A DNA stretch of 6,142 nt from an uncultured Selenomonadaceae bacterium (lineage in GTDB: Bacteria > Bacillota > Negativicutes > Selenomonadales > Selenomonadaceae): contig CAJOQC010000022.1 of NCBI GenBank assembly GCA_905236785.1, positions 1 to 6,142 on the forward strand, read 5' to 3'. The position numbers and the translations under genes were made by a program. The notes under the pieces are model-generated. The model searched no databases. It was not told the DNA's origin and saw only the letters and a program-made list of their open reading frames with translations. Numbering within the stretch: the first letter of the stretch is position 1; each line of letters starts with the position of its first letter. This document shows positions 1 to 6,142 of the stretch, piece after piece.

Positions 1-1238
1 GCTCGGCCTCCACCATCGCCATGGCCGGCCCTGCCGTAAGCCTTGCTTATCTTATCGGCGGCATTATGATTTATTTTGTCATGCGAATGTTGGGTGAAAT
101 GGCCGTTTCCGAGCCGGTGTCGGGTTCGTTTAGTTATTTTGCCGACAAATACTGGGGAAAATTCCCCGGGTTTTTAAGCGGCTGGAATTATTGGTTTTTA
201 TATATCATCGTGTCCATGGCGGAACTTACCGCCGTCGGCATCTATATGAATTATTGGTTGCCGGATTTGCCCCATTGGTTAAGCGCGTTGATTTGCATAA
301 TGATAATCACCGCACTTAACCTCACCACCGTCCGTGCCTACGGGGAAACCGAGTTTATACTTTCGGCGGTGAAAGTTGCGGCAATTTGCGGCATGATAAT
401 ATTGGGAATTTATCTTATTCTTAATCGGCCTTTTCCCGACAACGTAAGCAATCTTTGGCAACATGGCGGTTTTTTCCCCAACGGAATTTGGGGAATGATA
501 ACAAGTTTGGCTGTTGTAATGTTTTCCTTTGGCGGCATCGAACTTATCGGCATTACGGCGGCGGAGGCGGACGACCCCGACCGCACAATTCCCCGCGCCA
601 TAAACCAAGTCATTTATCGCATACTTATTTTCTATGTCGGCACAATGCTTGTTTTGACGGCACTGTGGCCATGGAACATGGTGGGCAAAGAGGCCAGCCC
701 CTTGGTGCAGATTTTTGACGGCGTGGGCATAAGCGCGGCGGCGCATATACTAAACTTCGTGGTGCTGATGGCGGCTGTGTCGGTATATAACTCGGCCATT
801 TACAGCAACTCGCGTATGCTCTACGGTTTGGCGGCGGCGGGGGAAGCCCCGAAGTTTTTCATGAAACTTTCGGGCAGAAAAGTGCCGGTGACGGCTATAC
901 TTTTTAGCTCCGGCATCACTCTTTTGACGGTGGTGCTTAACTATGTGTTCCCCGACGAAGTTTTTATGTATATGTTGAGCATTGTTACCGGCGCGGTGAT
1001 AACCACATGGATTCTTATTGTCTTGGTGCATCTTAAGTTTCGCGCCGCCAAGGAGCGCAACGGCACAAAGGCAAAATTCCCCGCGCCTTTTTACCCTTTT
1101 GTCAATTATCTTTGCTTAATCTTTTTCGCCGGCGTAATAGGGATAATGTTGACGTTGCCGGATATGCGCCAAGCTGTTTTGGTGCTGCCGGTGTGGCTTA
1201 TTGCCCTTTGGATCGGGTATAAAATGAAAAATAAATAA
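1..1238 (+). CDS. AAT-family amino acid permease, AroP/PheP-like (5' end outside window)
   Basis: Inner-membrane amino acid/proton symporter of the APC superfamily, AAT family. The reading frame is open from base 3 (S-A-S-T-I-A before the first Met at base 21). This matches the end of helix 1 in AroP/PheP, so the Met at 21 is internal, and by comparison with E. coli AroP (about 457 residues) roughly 35 N-terminal residues are missing, including the GxGxF substrate-binding turn. Eleven further hydrophobic helices follow. AroP/PheP-like landmarks are M-R-x-L-G-E-M near 80-105, S-G-W-N-Y-W near 177-195, F-S-F-G-G-I-E-L-I-G-I-T-A-A-E-A-D (about 525-575), N-Q-V-I-Y-R-I-L-I-F-Y (about 604-636), S-V-Y-N-S-x-x-Y-x-N-S-R-M-L (780-821) and the C-terminal Y-P-F-x-N-Y-L-C. 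The aromatic amino acid assignment rests on overall resemblance. Substrates change easily in this family, so proline, GABA or another amino acid remains possible. The stop (TAA) lies 12 bases before the next gene. Confidence 0.93.
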   Translation, partial: SASTIAMAGPAVSLAYLIGGIMIYFVMRMLGEMAVSEPVSGSFSYFADKYWGKFPGFLSGWNYWFLYIIVSMAELTAVGIYMNYWLPDLPHWLSALICIMIITALNLTTVRAYGETEFILSAVKVAAICGMIILGIYLILNRPFPDNVSNLWQHGGFFPNGIWGMITSLAVVMFSFGGIELIGITAAEADDPDRTIPRAINQVIYRILIFYVGTMLVLTALWPWNMVGKEASPLVQIFDGVGISAAAHILNFVVLMAAVSVYNSAIYSNSRMLYGLAAAGEAPKFFMKLSGRKVPVTAILFSSGITLLTVVLNYVFPDEVFMYMLSIVTGAVITTWILIVLVHLKFRAAKERNGTKAKFPAPFYPFVNYLCLIFFAGVIGIMLTLPDMRQAVLVLPVWLIALWIGYKMKNK

Positions 1239-1240
1239 TC

Positions 1241-1244
1241 GGAG
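1241..1244 (+). promoter_or_regulatory. Ribosome binding site of the U32 gene
   Basis: GGAG (GGAGAA) sits 6 bases before the ATG at 1251, in the 12-base gap after the permease stop. It fixes the start of the U32 protein. The gap is too short for a promoter, so the U32 gene is read from a promoter inside or upstream of the permease gene. Confidence 0.85.
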
Positions 1245-1250
1245 AAATAT

Positions 1251-3665
1251 ATGACAGAACTGTTGGCCCCGGCGGGGAACTTTGACGCGCTTGTTGCCGC
1301 CGTGACGGCGGGGGCAAACGCCGTTTATCTTGGCGGCAAGACCTTTGGTGCGCGAGCCTTTGCCGATAATTTTGATGCAGAGGAATTAAAACGGGCGGTT
1401 AAATTCGCCCATTTGCATGATGTCGCGGTACACGTTACGGCGAACACCGGGGTTAAAGACGAAGAATTAAACTCGCTGGCGGAGTACCTGCGTTTTTTGC
1501 AGGATATTGACGTTGATGCCGCATTGCTTCAAGACTTGGGCGCATTGCGCGTTGCCAAAAAAGCCGCGCCAAAACTTGCCCTCCATGCCAGCACGCAAAT
1601 GAGCGCAAATAATTTGCCCGGTGTCAACGCCCTTTACGAGTTGGGGTTTTCCCGCGTGGTTTTGGCGCGAGAATTGTCCCTTGATGAGATAGAATATATC
1701 AGTCAAAATGCCCCCGTTGAAATCGAAATATTCGCCCATGGGGCTATTTGCGTGTGCTACTCCGGGCAATGCCTTATGAGCAGTATGATAGGGGGCAGAA
1801 GCGCAAACCGCGGCCGTTGCGCCCAGCCCTGCCGCTTGCCCTACAACCTTGTCGACGAAAAGGGCAAAAACCTGCTAAAGGATGAAGCGGGGCAATATCT
1901 TTTGTCCCCCAAGGACTTAAACACCATCGATATTTTGCCGCAAATAATAAAAACCGGCGTCGCCTCGCTGAAAATAGAAGGGCGAATGAAACGCCCCGAA
2001 TATGTGGCTATTGTCACCGATGTTTATAGGCGTGGGATAGACCGCGCAACGAAGGGCGAAGAATATTTCGTACCCGACGGCGATAAACGCGCCTTGGCGC
2101 AGATTTTTAATCGCGATTTTACCCACGCTTACCTTGAGGGGCAGAACCGTCATGATTTTATCGGCGCGAACAAGCCCAATAATCGAGGGTTGTTTGTGGG
2201 GCGTGCAGAAAAATACGACAACGTAAACCGCACCGCTACGGTTAAACTTGCGCCCGAGGCCGAGCTTAACCCCGGGGACGAGGTAAATTTCTGGGTGAAG
2301 GTGGGCGGCTACGAAACGGCAACAATTACCGAGCCGAGCGCAAACGGGCGCGCCGTCGTGAAAGTGCCGCATAAAGTCGGCGAGGGGGACAGAGTATTTA
2401 AGGTTCATGACGAAAAATTAAGCGCGAGGGCGCGAGGCTTTTTTGACGGAACAAACGCAAAAAAAATGCCCGTGATGGCTAAGGTTACGGCAAAAATCGG
2501 CGAAGTTCTTTCGGCTGAATTTTCCTGCGGCAATGTTAAAGTTGCCGTATTTTCCGACTTTGTCGGTGAAGCCGCCAAAAATCGCCCCCTTACCGAAGAA
2601 ATTATTAAAGCTCAAATGGGCAAATTGGGCGATACCGAATTTTTTTTGCAGGATTTTTCGGCGAAAATTGACGACAATGTTGCCGCGCCTCTTAGCGCAT
2701 TAAACGCCCTGCGACGCATGGCCACGGCGGCTTTGGAAGAAAAACTGCTGAAAAAATATGCAACACGATTAAATAAGGAAACGCCGCGAGCAAATATTTC
2801 ATGGCGGCGCGGCAAAACAATTCCCGCCGCCGATGATTTTAATATAATTGTTGCCGCAAACAGCGAAGAAAAAGCGCGGGCGGCTATTGAAAGCGGCGCG
2901 GATGCCGTGCTTTTCGGCGGTTTTGGCGAAAGCGCGGAAGAATATGAAAACGCGGCGGAAAGCGTGAAAAAAACAGGCGGCAAAATATACTTTGCCCTGC
3001 CGCGAATTATGCCACCCAAGTCCATGGGCTACGCCGAAAAACTCCTGCAAAATGCCAAAGTCGCCGACGGAATTTACGTCGCCAACATCGGCGAATTGAA
3101 AATGGCCGCCGAACTTACCGAGTTGCCCATTTTTGTCGATTGGTCGCTGATTGCCATGAATTGCGAAACTTTGAAATTGTTGCGGGATTTGGGGGCGGCG
3201 GGGGCGTCTTTGTCGCCGGAACTTAATTTCCCTCAAATTGAGGAAACAGCCAAACATTCCCCCTTGCTCCTTGAATGTTTCGTGTACGGGCGGTTGGAAC
3301 TTATGGTGTCAAAATATTGCCCCGTGGGTGCGTTTTTGGGCGGCAAAGACAAAATATGCAACGCGCCCTGCCGCAAACGTGATTATTTTTTGCAAGACCG
3401 CAAGAATATTCTTTTCCCCGTAAAGACCGACGCTTTTTGTGAGATTCATATACTTAACAGCCGTCCCCATAATCTTTTGGAGCATATCGACAGATTAAAA
3501 AGAGCAGGTATTGTCCGGTTGCGCCTTGATGCTCGTTTTATAAGCGAAAAAGAAACCGTCGACGTTGTATCTAAGTTTCGGCGAGCCGCCCGGGGCGAAA
3601 AAATTATTTTTAAGGACGAAGAAAACACCTATACCCGCGGACATTATTTTCGCGGTACGGAGTAA
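1251..3665 (+). CDS. U32 family protein with DUF3656 (RlhA/YdcP-related, probable RNA hydroxylase), 804 aa
   Basis: Cytoplasmic protein with no signal peptide. Residues 1-~245 form the U32 barrel: it opens with L-L-A-P-A-G-N, has G-A-N-A-V-Y-L-G-G at 21-29, and carries a perfect U32 signature from E159 to S177 (E-x-F-x2-G-A-I-C-x4-G-x-C-x-M-S). Cysteines 167, 169, 174, 190 and 194 probably hold an iron-sulfur cluster. F-N-R-D-F-T at 286-291 and P-N-N-R-G at 309-313 lead into a beta-rich segment. DUF3656 spans about 380-505, with R-P-L-T-E-E at 445-450, K-L-G-D-T at 458-462 and L-N-A-L-R-R at 484-489. Residues ~530-800 form a second, degenerate U32 half with G-A-D-A-V-L-F-G-G at 549-557 and cysteines 690, 703, 707 and 730. 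Family members once called collagenases are now known as RNA hydroxylases: RlhA makes 5-hydroxycytidine at 23S position 2501 and TrhP acts on tRNA U34. The DUF3656 architecture favours RlhA, but the target here is inferred. A peptidase role is unlikely. Confidence 0.93.
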   Translation: MTELLAPAGNFDALVAAVTAGANAVYLGGKTFGARAFADNFDAEELKRAVKFAHLHDVAVHVTANTGVKDEELNSLAEYLRFLQDIDVDAALLQDLGALRVAKKAAPKLALHASTQMSANNLPGVNALYELGFSRVVLARELSLDEIEYISQNAPVEIEIFAHGAICVCYSGQCLMSSMIGGRSANRGRCAQPCRLPYNLVDEKGKNLLKDEAGQYLLSPKDLNTIDILPQIIKTGVASLKIEGRMKRPEYVAIVTDVYRRGIDRATKGEEYFVPDGDKRALAQIFNRDFTHAYLEGQNRHDFIGANKPNNRGLFVGRAEKYDNVNRTATVKLAPEAELNPGDEVNFWVKVGGYETATITEPSANGRAVVKVPHKVGEGDRVFKVHDEKLSARARGFFDGTNAKKMPVMAKVTAKIGEVLSAEFSCGNVKVAVFSDFVGEAAKNRPLTEEIIKAQMGKLGDTEFFLQDFSAKIDDNVAAPLSALNALRRMATAALEEKLLKKYATRLNKETPRANISWRRGKTIPAADDFNIIVAANSEEKARAAIESGADAVLFGGFGESAEEYENAAESVKKTGGKIYFALPRIMPPKSMGYAEKLLQNAKVADGIYVANIGELKMAAELTELPIFVDWSLIAMNCETLKLLRDLGAAGASLSPELNFPQIEETAKHSPLLLECFVYGRLELMVSKYCPVGAFLGGKDKICNAPCRKRDYFLQDRKNILFPVKTDAFCEIHILNSRPHNLLEHIDRLKRAGIVRLRLDARFISEKETVDVVSKFRRAARGEKIIFKDEENTYTRGHYFRGTE
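3659..3662 (+). promoter_or_regulatory. Ribosome binding site of mutS2, inside the end of the U32 gene
   Basis: GGAG overlaps the last two sense codons of the U32 gene (ACG GAG, then TAA) and lies 6 bases before the mutS2 ATG at 3669. Ribosomes finishing the U32 protein therefore uncover or re-use this site, which is the usual arrangement for translational coupling. It also decides the mutS2 start. Confidence 0.85.
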
Positions 3666-3668
3666 ACT

Positions 3669-6038
3669 ATGGATAAACATATATTAAAGACCTTGGAATT
3701 AGATAAAATTCGCGAAATGACAGCCGAAAGAGCAAGCACTTTGTGGGGCAAGGAACTTGCCGGGGAGCTTTTGCCCACGGAGGATTTTGCGGCCGTTGCC
3801 GAACTTTTGGATTTAACCCAAGAAGCCTATGACATATCGGCGGCAAATTTCCCGCCCATGGGGGGGATTTATGACATTCGCCCTTTCATTAAACGGGCGC
3901 AGATGGGCGCAAGCCTTGAAACAAAAAATTTTGCCGATATTTTAAGCACCATGACGGGAGAGCGGTGCATTAAAAAATTTTTCAAGGAACTGAACATGGA
4001 CGCGCCAAAACTAAAAGCGCGGGCAGCAACCCTTGAAATTTTGGGGCAACTTGAGCGCGACCTTGACATGGCCGTTGACGAATACGGCAAACTCCGTGAC
4101 GATGCAAGCGTAGAGCTTAAGCGTATTCGCGGGCAACTTCGCGCCAAAGAACGCGCCGTCAAGGAAAAAATGACCGACATACTCCATGACGGAGAAAATC
4201 AAAAATATTTTCAAGAGTCTATCGTCACCATTCGCGACGGCCGCTCCTGCGTGCCGGTAAAGAGCGAATACAAAAGTTACTTCGGCGGCATAGTCCACGA
4301 CCGCTCCGCCACCGGCGCGACTTTGTTCATTGAACCCATGCCATTGGTGGAATTGAACAACGACGTAAAGCAACTCATGCTTGACGAAGCGCAAGAAACA
4401 GCGCGAATTTTGCGCCTGTTGTCGGCAAAAATCGCCAAAAACGCCGATATTCTCCTTGAAAACGCTCGCTTGACAGCGGATATTGATTTGATTTTTGCCA
4501 AGGCGAAATTGGCCAAGGACATGGCAGCCACTCGCCCCATAATAAACAACGAAGGACGCATTAACATAAAAGCGGCGCGGCATCCGTTGCTTGACGCAGG
4601 CAAAGTTGTCCCTATCGACATAGCTTTGGGGGAAAATTATACCGTTCTTCTTATCACGGGGCCAAACACCGGCGGCAAGACCGTCAGCATGAAAACTTTG
4701 GGGCTTCTTACCCTCATGGCGCAAGCGGGGTATTTCATACCTGCGGCGGCGGATTCCTCCGTGGCCGTTTGCCGAAACATTTGGGCGGACATCGGCGACG
4801 AGCAGAGCATAGAGCAAAGTCTTTCCACTTTTTCCTCCCACATGAAAAACATCGTCGATATTTTGACAAAATCAGCCCGGGGCGATTTGCTCCTTTTGGA
4901 CGAAATAGGCGCAGGGACAGACCCTGCCGAAGGCGCGGCTCTTTCCATGGCCATACTTGAAAAACTCCTTGCGGCAAAAATAAACGTCGTGGCCACCACT
5001 CATTATTCGGAACTTAAAACCTTTGCTTACCGCTACGACGGCATTGAAAACGCCTCGGTGGAATTTGATGCGGTGACTTTAGAGCCGGTGTATCGCCTGC
5101 TTATGGGCGTGCCGGGGGCGAGCAACGCCTTTGCCGTAAGTCGGCGGTTGGGGTTGTCGGCGGAAATAACCGACCGCGCCCAAACTTTCCTCAAGGACGA
5201 CCATGCCGAATTTGAGCGGATAATCAACGAGCTTAACAACGAAAAGCAAAGTTACCGCGAAAAGAACCTTGCCATCGGCGCGGAACTTGCCAAAGCCAAA
5301 GCAGTTGGAGAGCAAGCCGAAAAAGAATTGCACAGGTTGAACGAAGAAAAGGGCAATATCATAAGAAAAGCCAAAGAAAAGGCAGCGGCATTGATACGGA
5401 GCGCGAACCGCGACGCCGAGGACATTATAAAGGAACTGAAAGCCCAGTTTGACGACCAAGGCATAAAAAAACGTCAACAAACCATAACCGAAGCGCGAAA
5501 ACGCTTAAATGACGACCTTGACAAACTCACCGACGACATAATGACGAAAAAAATCGGTAAGCGAATCGACACCGGCAAAATTGCCGTGGGCGATACGGTT
5601 TATGTGACAAAACTTGACCAACAGGGGGAAGTCATATCGGCAAAGAACAACACCCTTGATGTGCAAGTCGGCGCGCTTAAAATCACCGTCAAGGCCGCAG
5701 AGTGCCGCTTTATAAAAAGCGCGTCCGCAACAAAACCAAAACCCCGCGCCGCAGTGAACGCCGCCGCAGGGAGTATGCTGAAAAAAGCCGCCAATATAAG
5801 CCGTGAGATTGACATTCGCGGTCTTATGGTAAACGAAGCCGAATCCGTCCTTGGAAAATTCATCGACGATGCTGTGGTGGGCGGCTTGGGGCAAATCGTA
5901 ATCATTCACGGCAAAGGCACGGGCGCGTTGCGAAAGGGGATCCACGAGTATCTAAAGAGCCACCGAAACGTCCTTTCGTATAACCTTGCGGATATTGACG
6001 AAGGAGGCGCGGGCGCAACGGTGGTGGAATTAAAGTGA
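3669..6038 (+). CDS. mutS2: MutS2 ATPase/endonuclease with Smr domain, 789 aa
   Basis: MutS2 is a homodimeric ATPase, not a mismatch-repair protein. In some bacteria it limits homologous recombination by acting on branched DNA; in Bacillus subtilis it binds collided ribosomes and helps split them. Length matches the family (about 785). It lacks the mismatch-binding domain of MutS. Residues 1-~300 are the lever/core region, including R-D-G-R at 189-192 and the MutS2-type G-I-V-H-D-R-S-A-T-G-A-T-L-F-I-E-P at 207-223. The ATPase has Walker A G-P-N-T-G-G-K-T at 331-338, signature S-T-F-S-S-H-M at 386-392, Walker B ending D411-E412, and H-loop H445. A charged coiled coil covers about 512-624, a KOW/SH3-like domain about 634-682 (starting D-T-G-K-I-A-V-G-D-T-V), then a basic Ala/Lys linker. 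The Smr domain has D-I-R-G at 715-718 and H-G-K-G-T-G-A-L-R at 747-755. All ATPase and Smr motifs look intact. Start fixed by GGAG 6 bases upstream; 3 bases separate it from the U32 gene. Confidence 0.97.
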   Translation: MDKHILKTLELDKIREMTAERASTLWGKELAGELLPTEDFAAVAELLDLTQEAYDISAANFPPMGGIYDIRPFIKRAQMGASLETKNFADILSTMTGERCIKKFFKELNMDAPKLKARAATLEILGQLERDLDMAVDEYGKLRDDASVELKRIRGQLRAKERAVKEKMTDILHDGENQKYFQESIVTIRDGRSCVPVKSEYKSYFGGIVHDRSATGATLFIEPMPLVELNNDVKQLMLDEAQETARILRLLSAKIAKNADILLENARLTADIDLIFAKAKLAKDMAATRPIINNEGRINIKAARHPLLDAGKVVPIDIALGENYTVLLITGPNTGGKTVSMKTLGLLTLMAQAGYFIPAAADSSVAVCRNIWADIGDEQSIEQSLSTFSSHMKNIVDILTKSARGDLLLLDEIGAGTDPAEGAALSMAILEKLLAAKINVVATTHYSELKTFAYRYDGIENASVEFDAVTLEPVYRLLMGVPGASNAFAVSRRLGLSAEITDRAQTFLKDDHAEFERIINELNNEKQSYREKNLAIGAELAKAKAVGEQAEKELHRLNEEKGNIIRKAKEKAAALIRSANRDAEDIIKELKAQFDDQGIKKRQQTITEARKRLNDDLDKLTDDIMTKKIGKRIDTGKIAVGDTVYVTKLDQQGEVISAKNNTLDVQVGALKITVKAAECRFIKSASATKPKPRAAVNAAAGSMLKKAANISREIDIRGLMVNEAESVLGKFIDDAVVGGLGQIVIIHGKGTGALRKGIHEYLKSHRNVLSYNLADIDEGGAGATVVELK

Positions 6039-6083
6039 CATACACTTATACTGATTTTAGGCAACCTCTAAAAACCCCTCCGT

Positions 6084-6098
6084 CAGCCCTGCGGGCTG
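6084..6098. repeat. Hairpin 1 of the 3' repeat (6-bp stem)
   Basis: CAGCCC (6084-6089) pairs with GGGCTG (6093-6098) around a TGC loop. The stem is perfect and all but one pair is G-C. It starts 45 bases after the mutS2 stop. Confidence 0.75.
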
Positions 6099-6101
6099 CC
6101 A

Positions 6102-6120
6102 CCTCCCCTTTCAGGGGAGG
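6102..6120. terminator. Hairpin 2 of the 3' repeat (8-bp stem), possible weak terminator of mutS2
   Basis: CCTCCCCT (6102-6109) pairs perfectly with AGGGGAGG (6113-6120) around a TTC loop. It is the strongest stem after mutS2 and could slow or stop transcription, or protect the mRNA 3' end. On the plus strand it is followed by CTTAAAAAG rather than a T-run, so it is not a standard intrinsic terminator. Its main identity is probably as part of the repeat. Confidence 0.3.
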
Positions 6121-6142
6121 CTTAAAAAGCCCTCCTCTTAGA

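Larger units (their letters stand above)
6070..6142. repeat. GC-rich palindromic repeat element, cut by the window edge
   Basis: After the mutS2 stop the sequence changes character: an A-run (6070-6074), CCCCTCCGTC, then two hairpins in tandem (6084-6098 and 6102-6120), an A/T core (CTTAAAAAG, 6121-6129) and CCTCCTCTTAGA at the end. The final bases CCTCCTC-TTA-GA look like the first arm and loop of a third hairpin cut off at 6142. The GGAGG arm at 6116-6120 can also pair with CCTCC at 6131-6135. From memory, very similar strings recur between genes in many Bacillota genomes, in the manner of REP or MITE-like elements. Its boundaries and copy number cannot be seen here. Confidence 0.7.

Noticed and set aside
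21..23. ATG at 21 as the start of the permease
   Set aside because: The frame is open upstream to the window edge, the residues before it (S-A-S-T-I-A) match the end of helix 1 in AroP/PheP, and there is no ribosome binding site before it. The true start lies upstream of the window.
1917..3257. Several 60-165 codon minus-strand open frames opposite the U32 gene
   Set aside because: They overlap one another and the conserved sense gene, have no family resemblance, and are expected by-products of GC-biased third positions.
1251..3665. Secreted collagenase-type peptidase role for the U32 protein
   Set aside because: There is no signal peptide and no protease motif. The conserved features are iron-sulfur-type cysteines and DUF3656, which fit the RNA hydroxylase members of the family better.
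4011..4841. 276-codon minus-strand open frame opposite mutS2
   Set aside because: It lies wholly antisense to well-conserved MutS2 sequence, including the Walker A region. Its translation shows no recognisable domain and looks like a mirror of the codon bias of the sense gene.
6001..6007. Perfect Shine-Dalgarno string AAGGAGG near the end of mutS2
   Set aside because: It encodes the E-G-G of the MutS2 tail. No ATG follows within range, and the first GTG is in the mutS2 frame and ends after five codons, so it does not start a separate gene.
6070..6130. Bidirectional intrinsic terminator
   Set aside because: Neither strand gives a stem directly followed by a T-run: the plus strand has CTTAAAAAG after hairpin 2, and on the minus strand the T5 run comes about 10 bases after the CAGCCC/GGGCTG stem. 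A termination role is only a weak possibility.

Overview
The window is a fully coding, single-direction stretch with three large plus-strand genes, followed by a short non-coding tail that contains a repeat. All three genes look intact within the window except the first, whose 5' end lies upstream of base 1. I see no rRNA, tRNA, CRISPR array, insertion sequence, phage gene or origin. No intergenic stretch exceeds about 100 bases.

Organism: a MutS2 with coiled coil, KOW-like and Smr domains, strong GGAG ribosome binding sites and moderate GC suggest a member of the Bacillota. The long DUF3656-type U32 protein immediately upstream of mutS2, and the GC-rich palindromic repeat after it, make me lean towards Negativicutes or Clostridia from the gut or a similar anoxic habitat. 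This placement is an inference from memory of gene order and repeat style, not a search result.

Layout: (1) 1-1238, the C-terminal ~92% of an AAT-family amino acid permease closest to AroP/PheP. (2) 1251-3665, an 804-residue U32-family protein with DUF3656, related to the RNA hydroxylase RlhA (YdcP). (3) 3669-6038, MutS2. (4) 6039-6142, non-coding, holding two GC-rich hairpins of a repeat element that runs off the end of the window.

How they fit together: the gaps are 12 and 3 bases, and the mutS2 ribosome binding site lies inside the last codons of the U32 gene, so genes 2 and 3 are almost certainly co-transcribed and translationally coupled. The permease is probably in the same transcript. 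The U32 protein and MutS2 both belong to families with a known link to the ribosome (rRNA/tRNA hydroxylation and collided-ribosome rescue), so the pair may be a translation-quality unit; this is inference. Most of the window is ordinary conserved core genome. The two points most worth a second look are the internal duplication with two cysteine clusters in the U32 protein and the palindromic repeat at the 3' edge.
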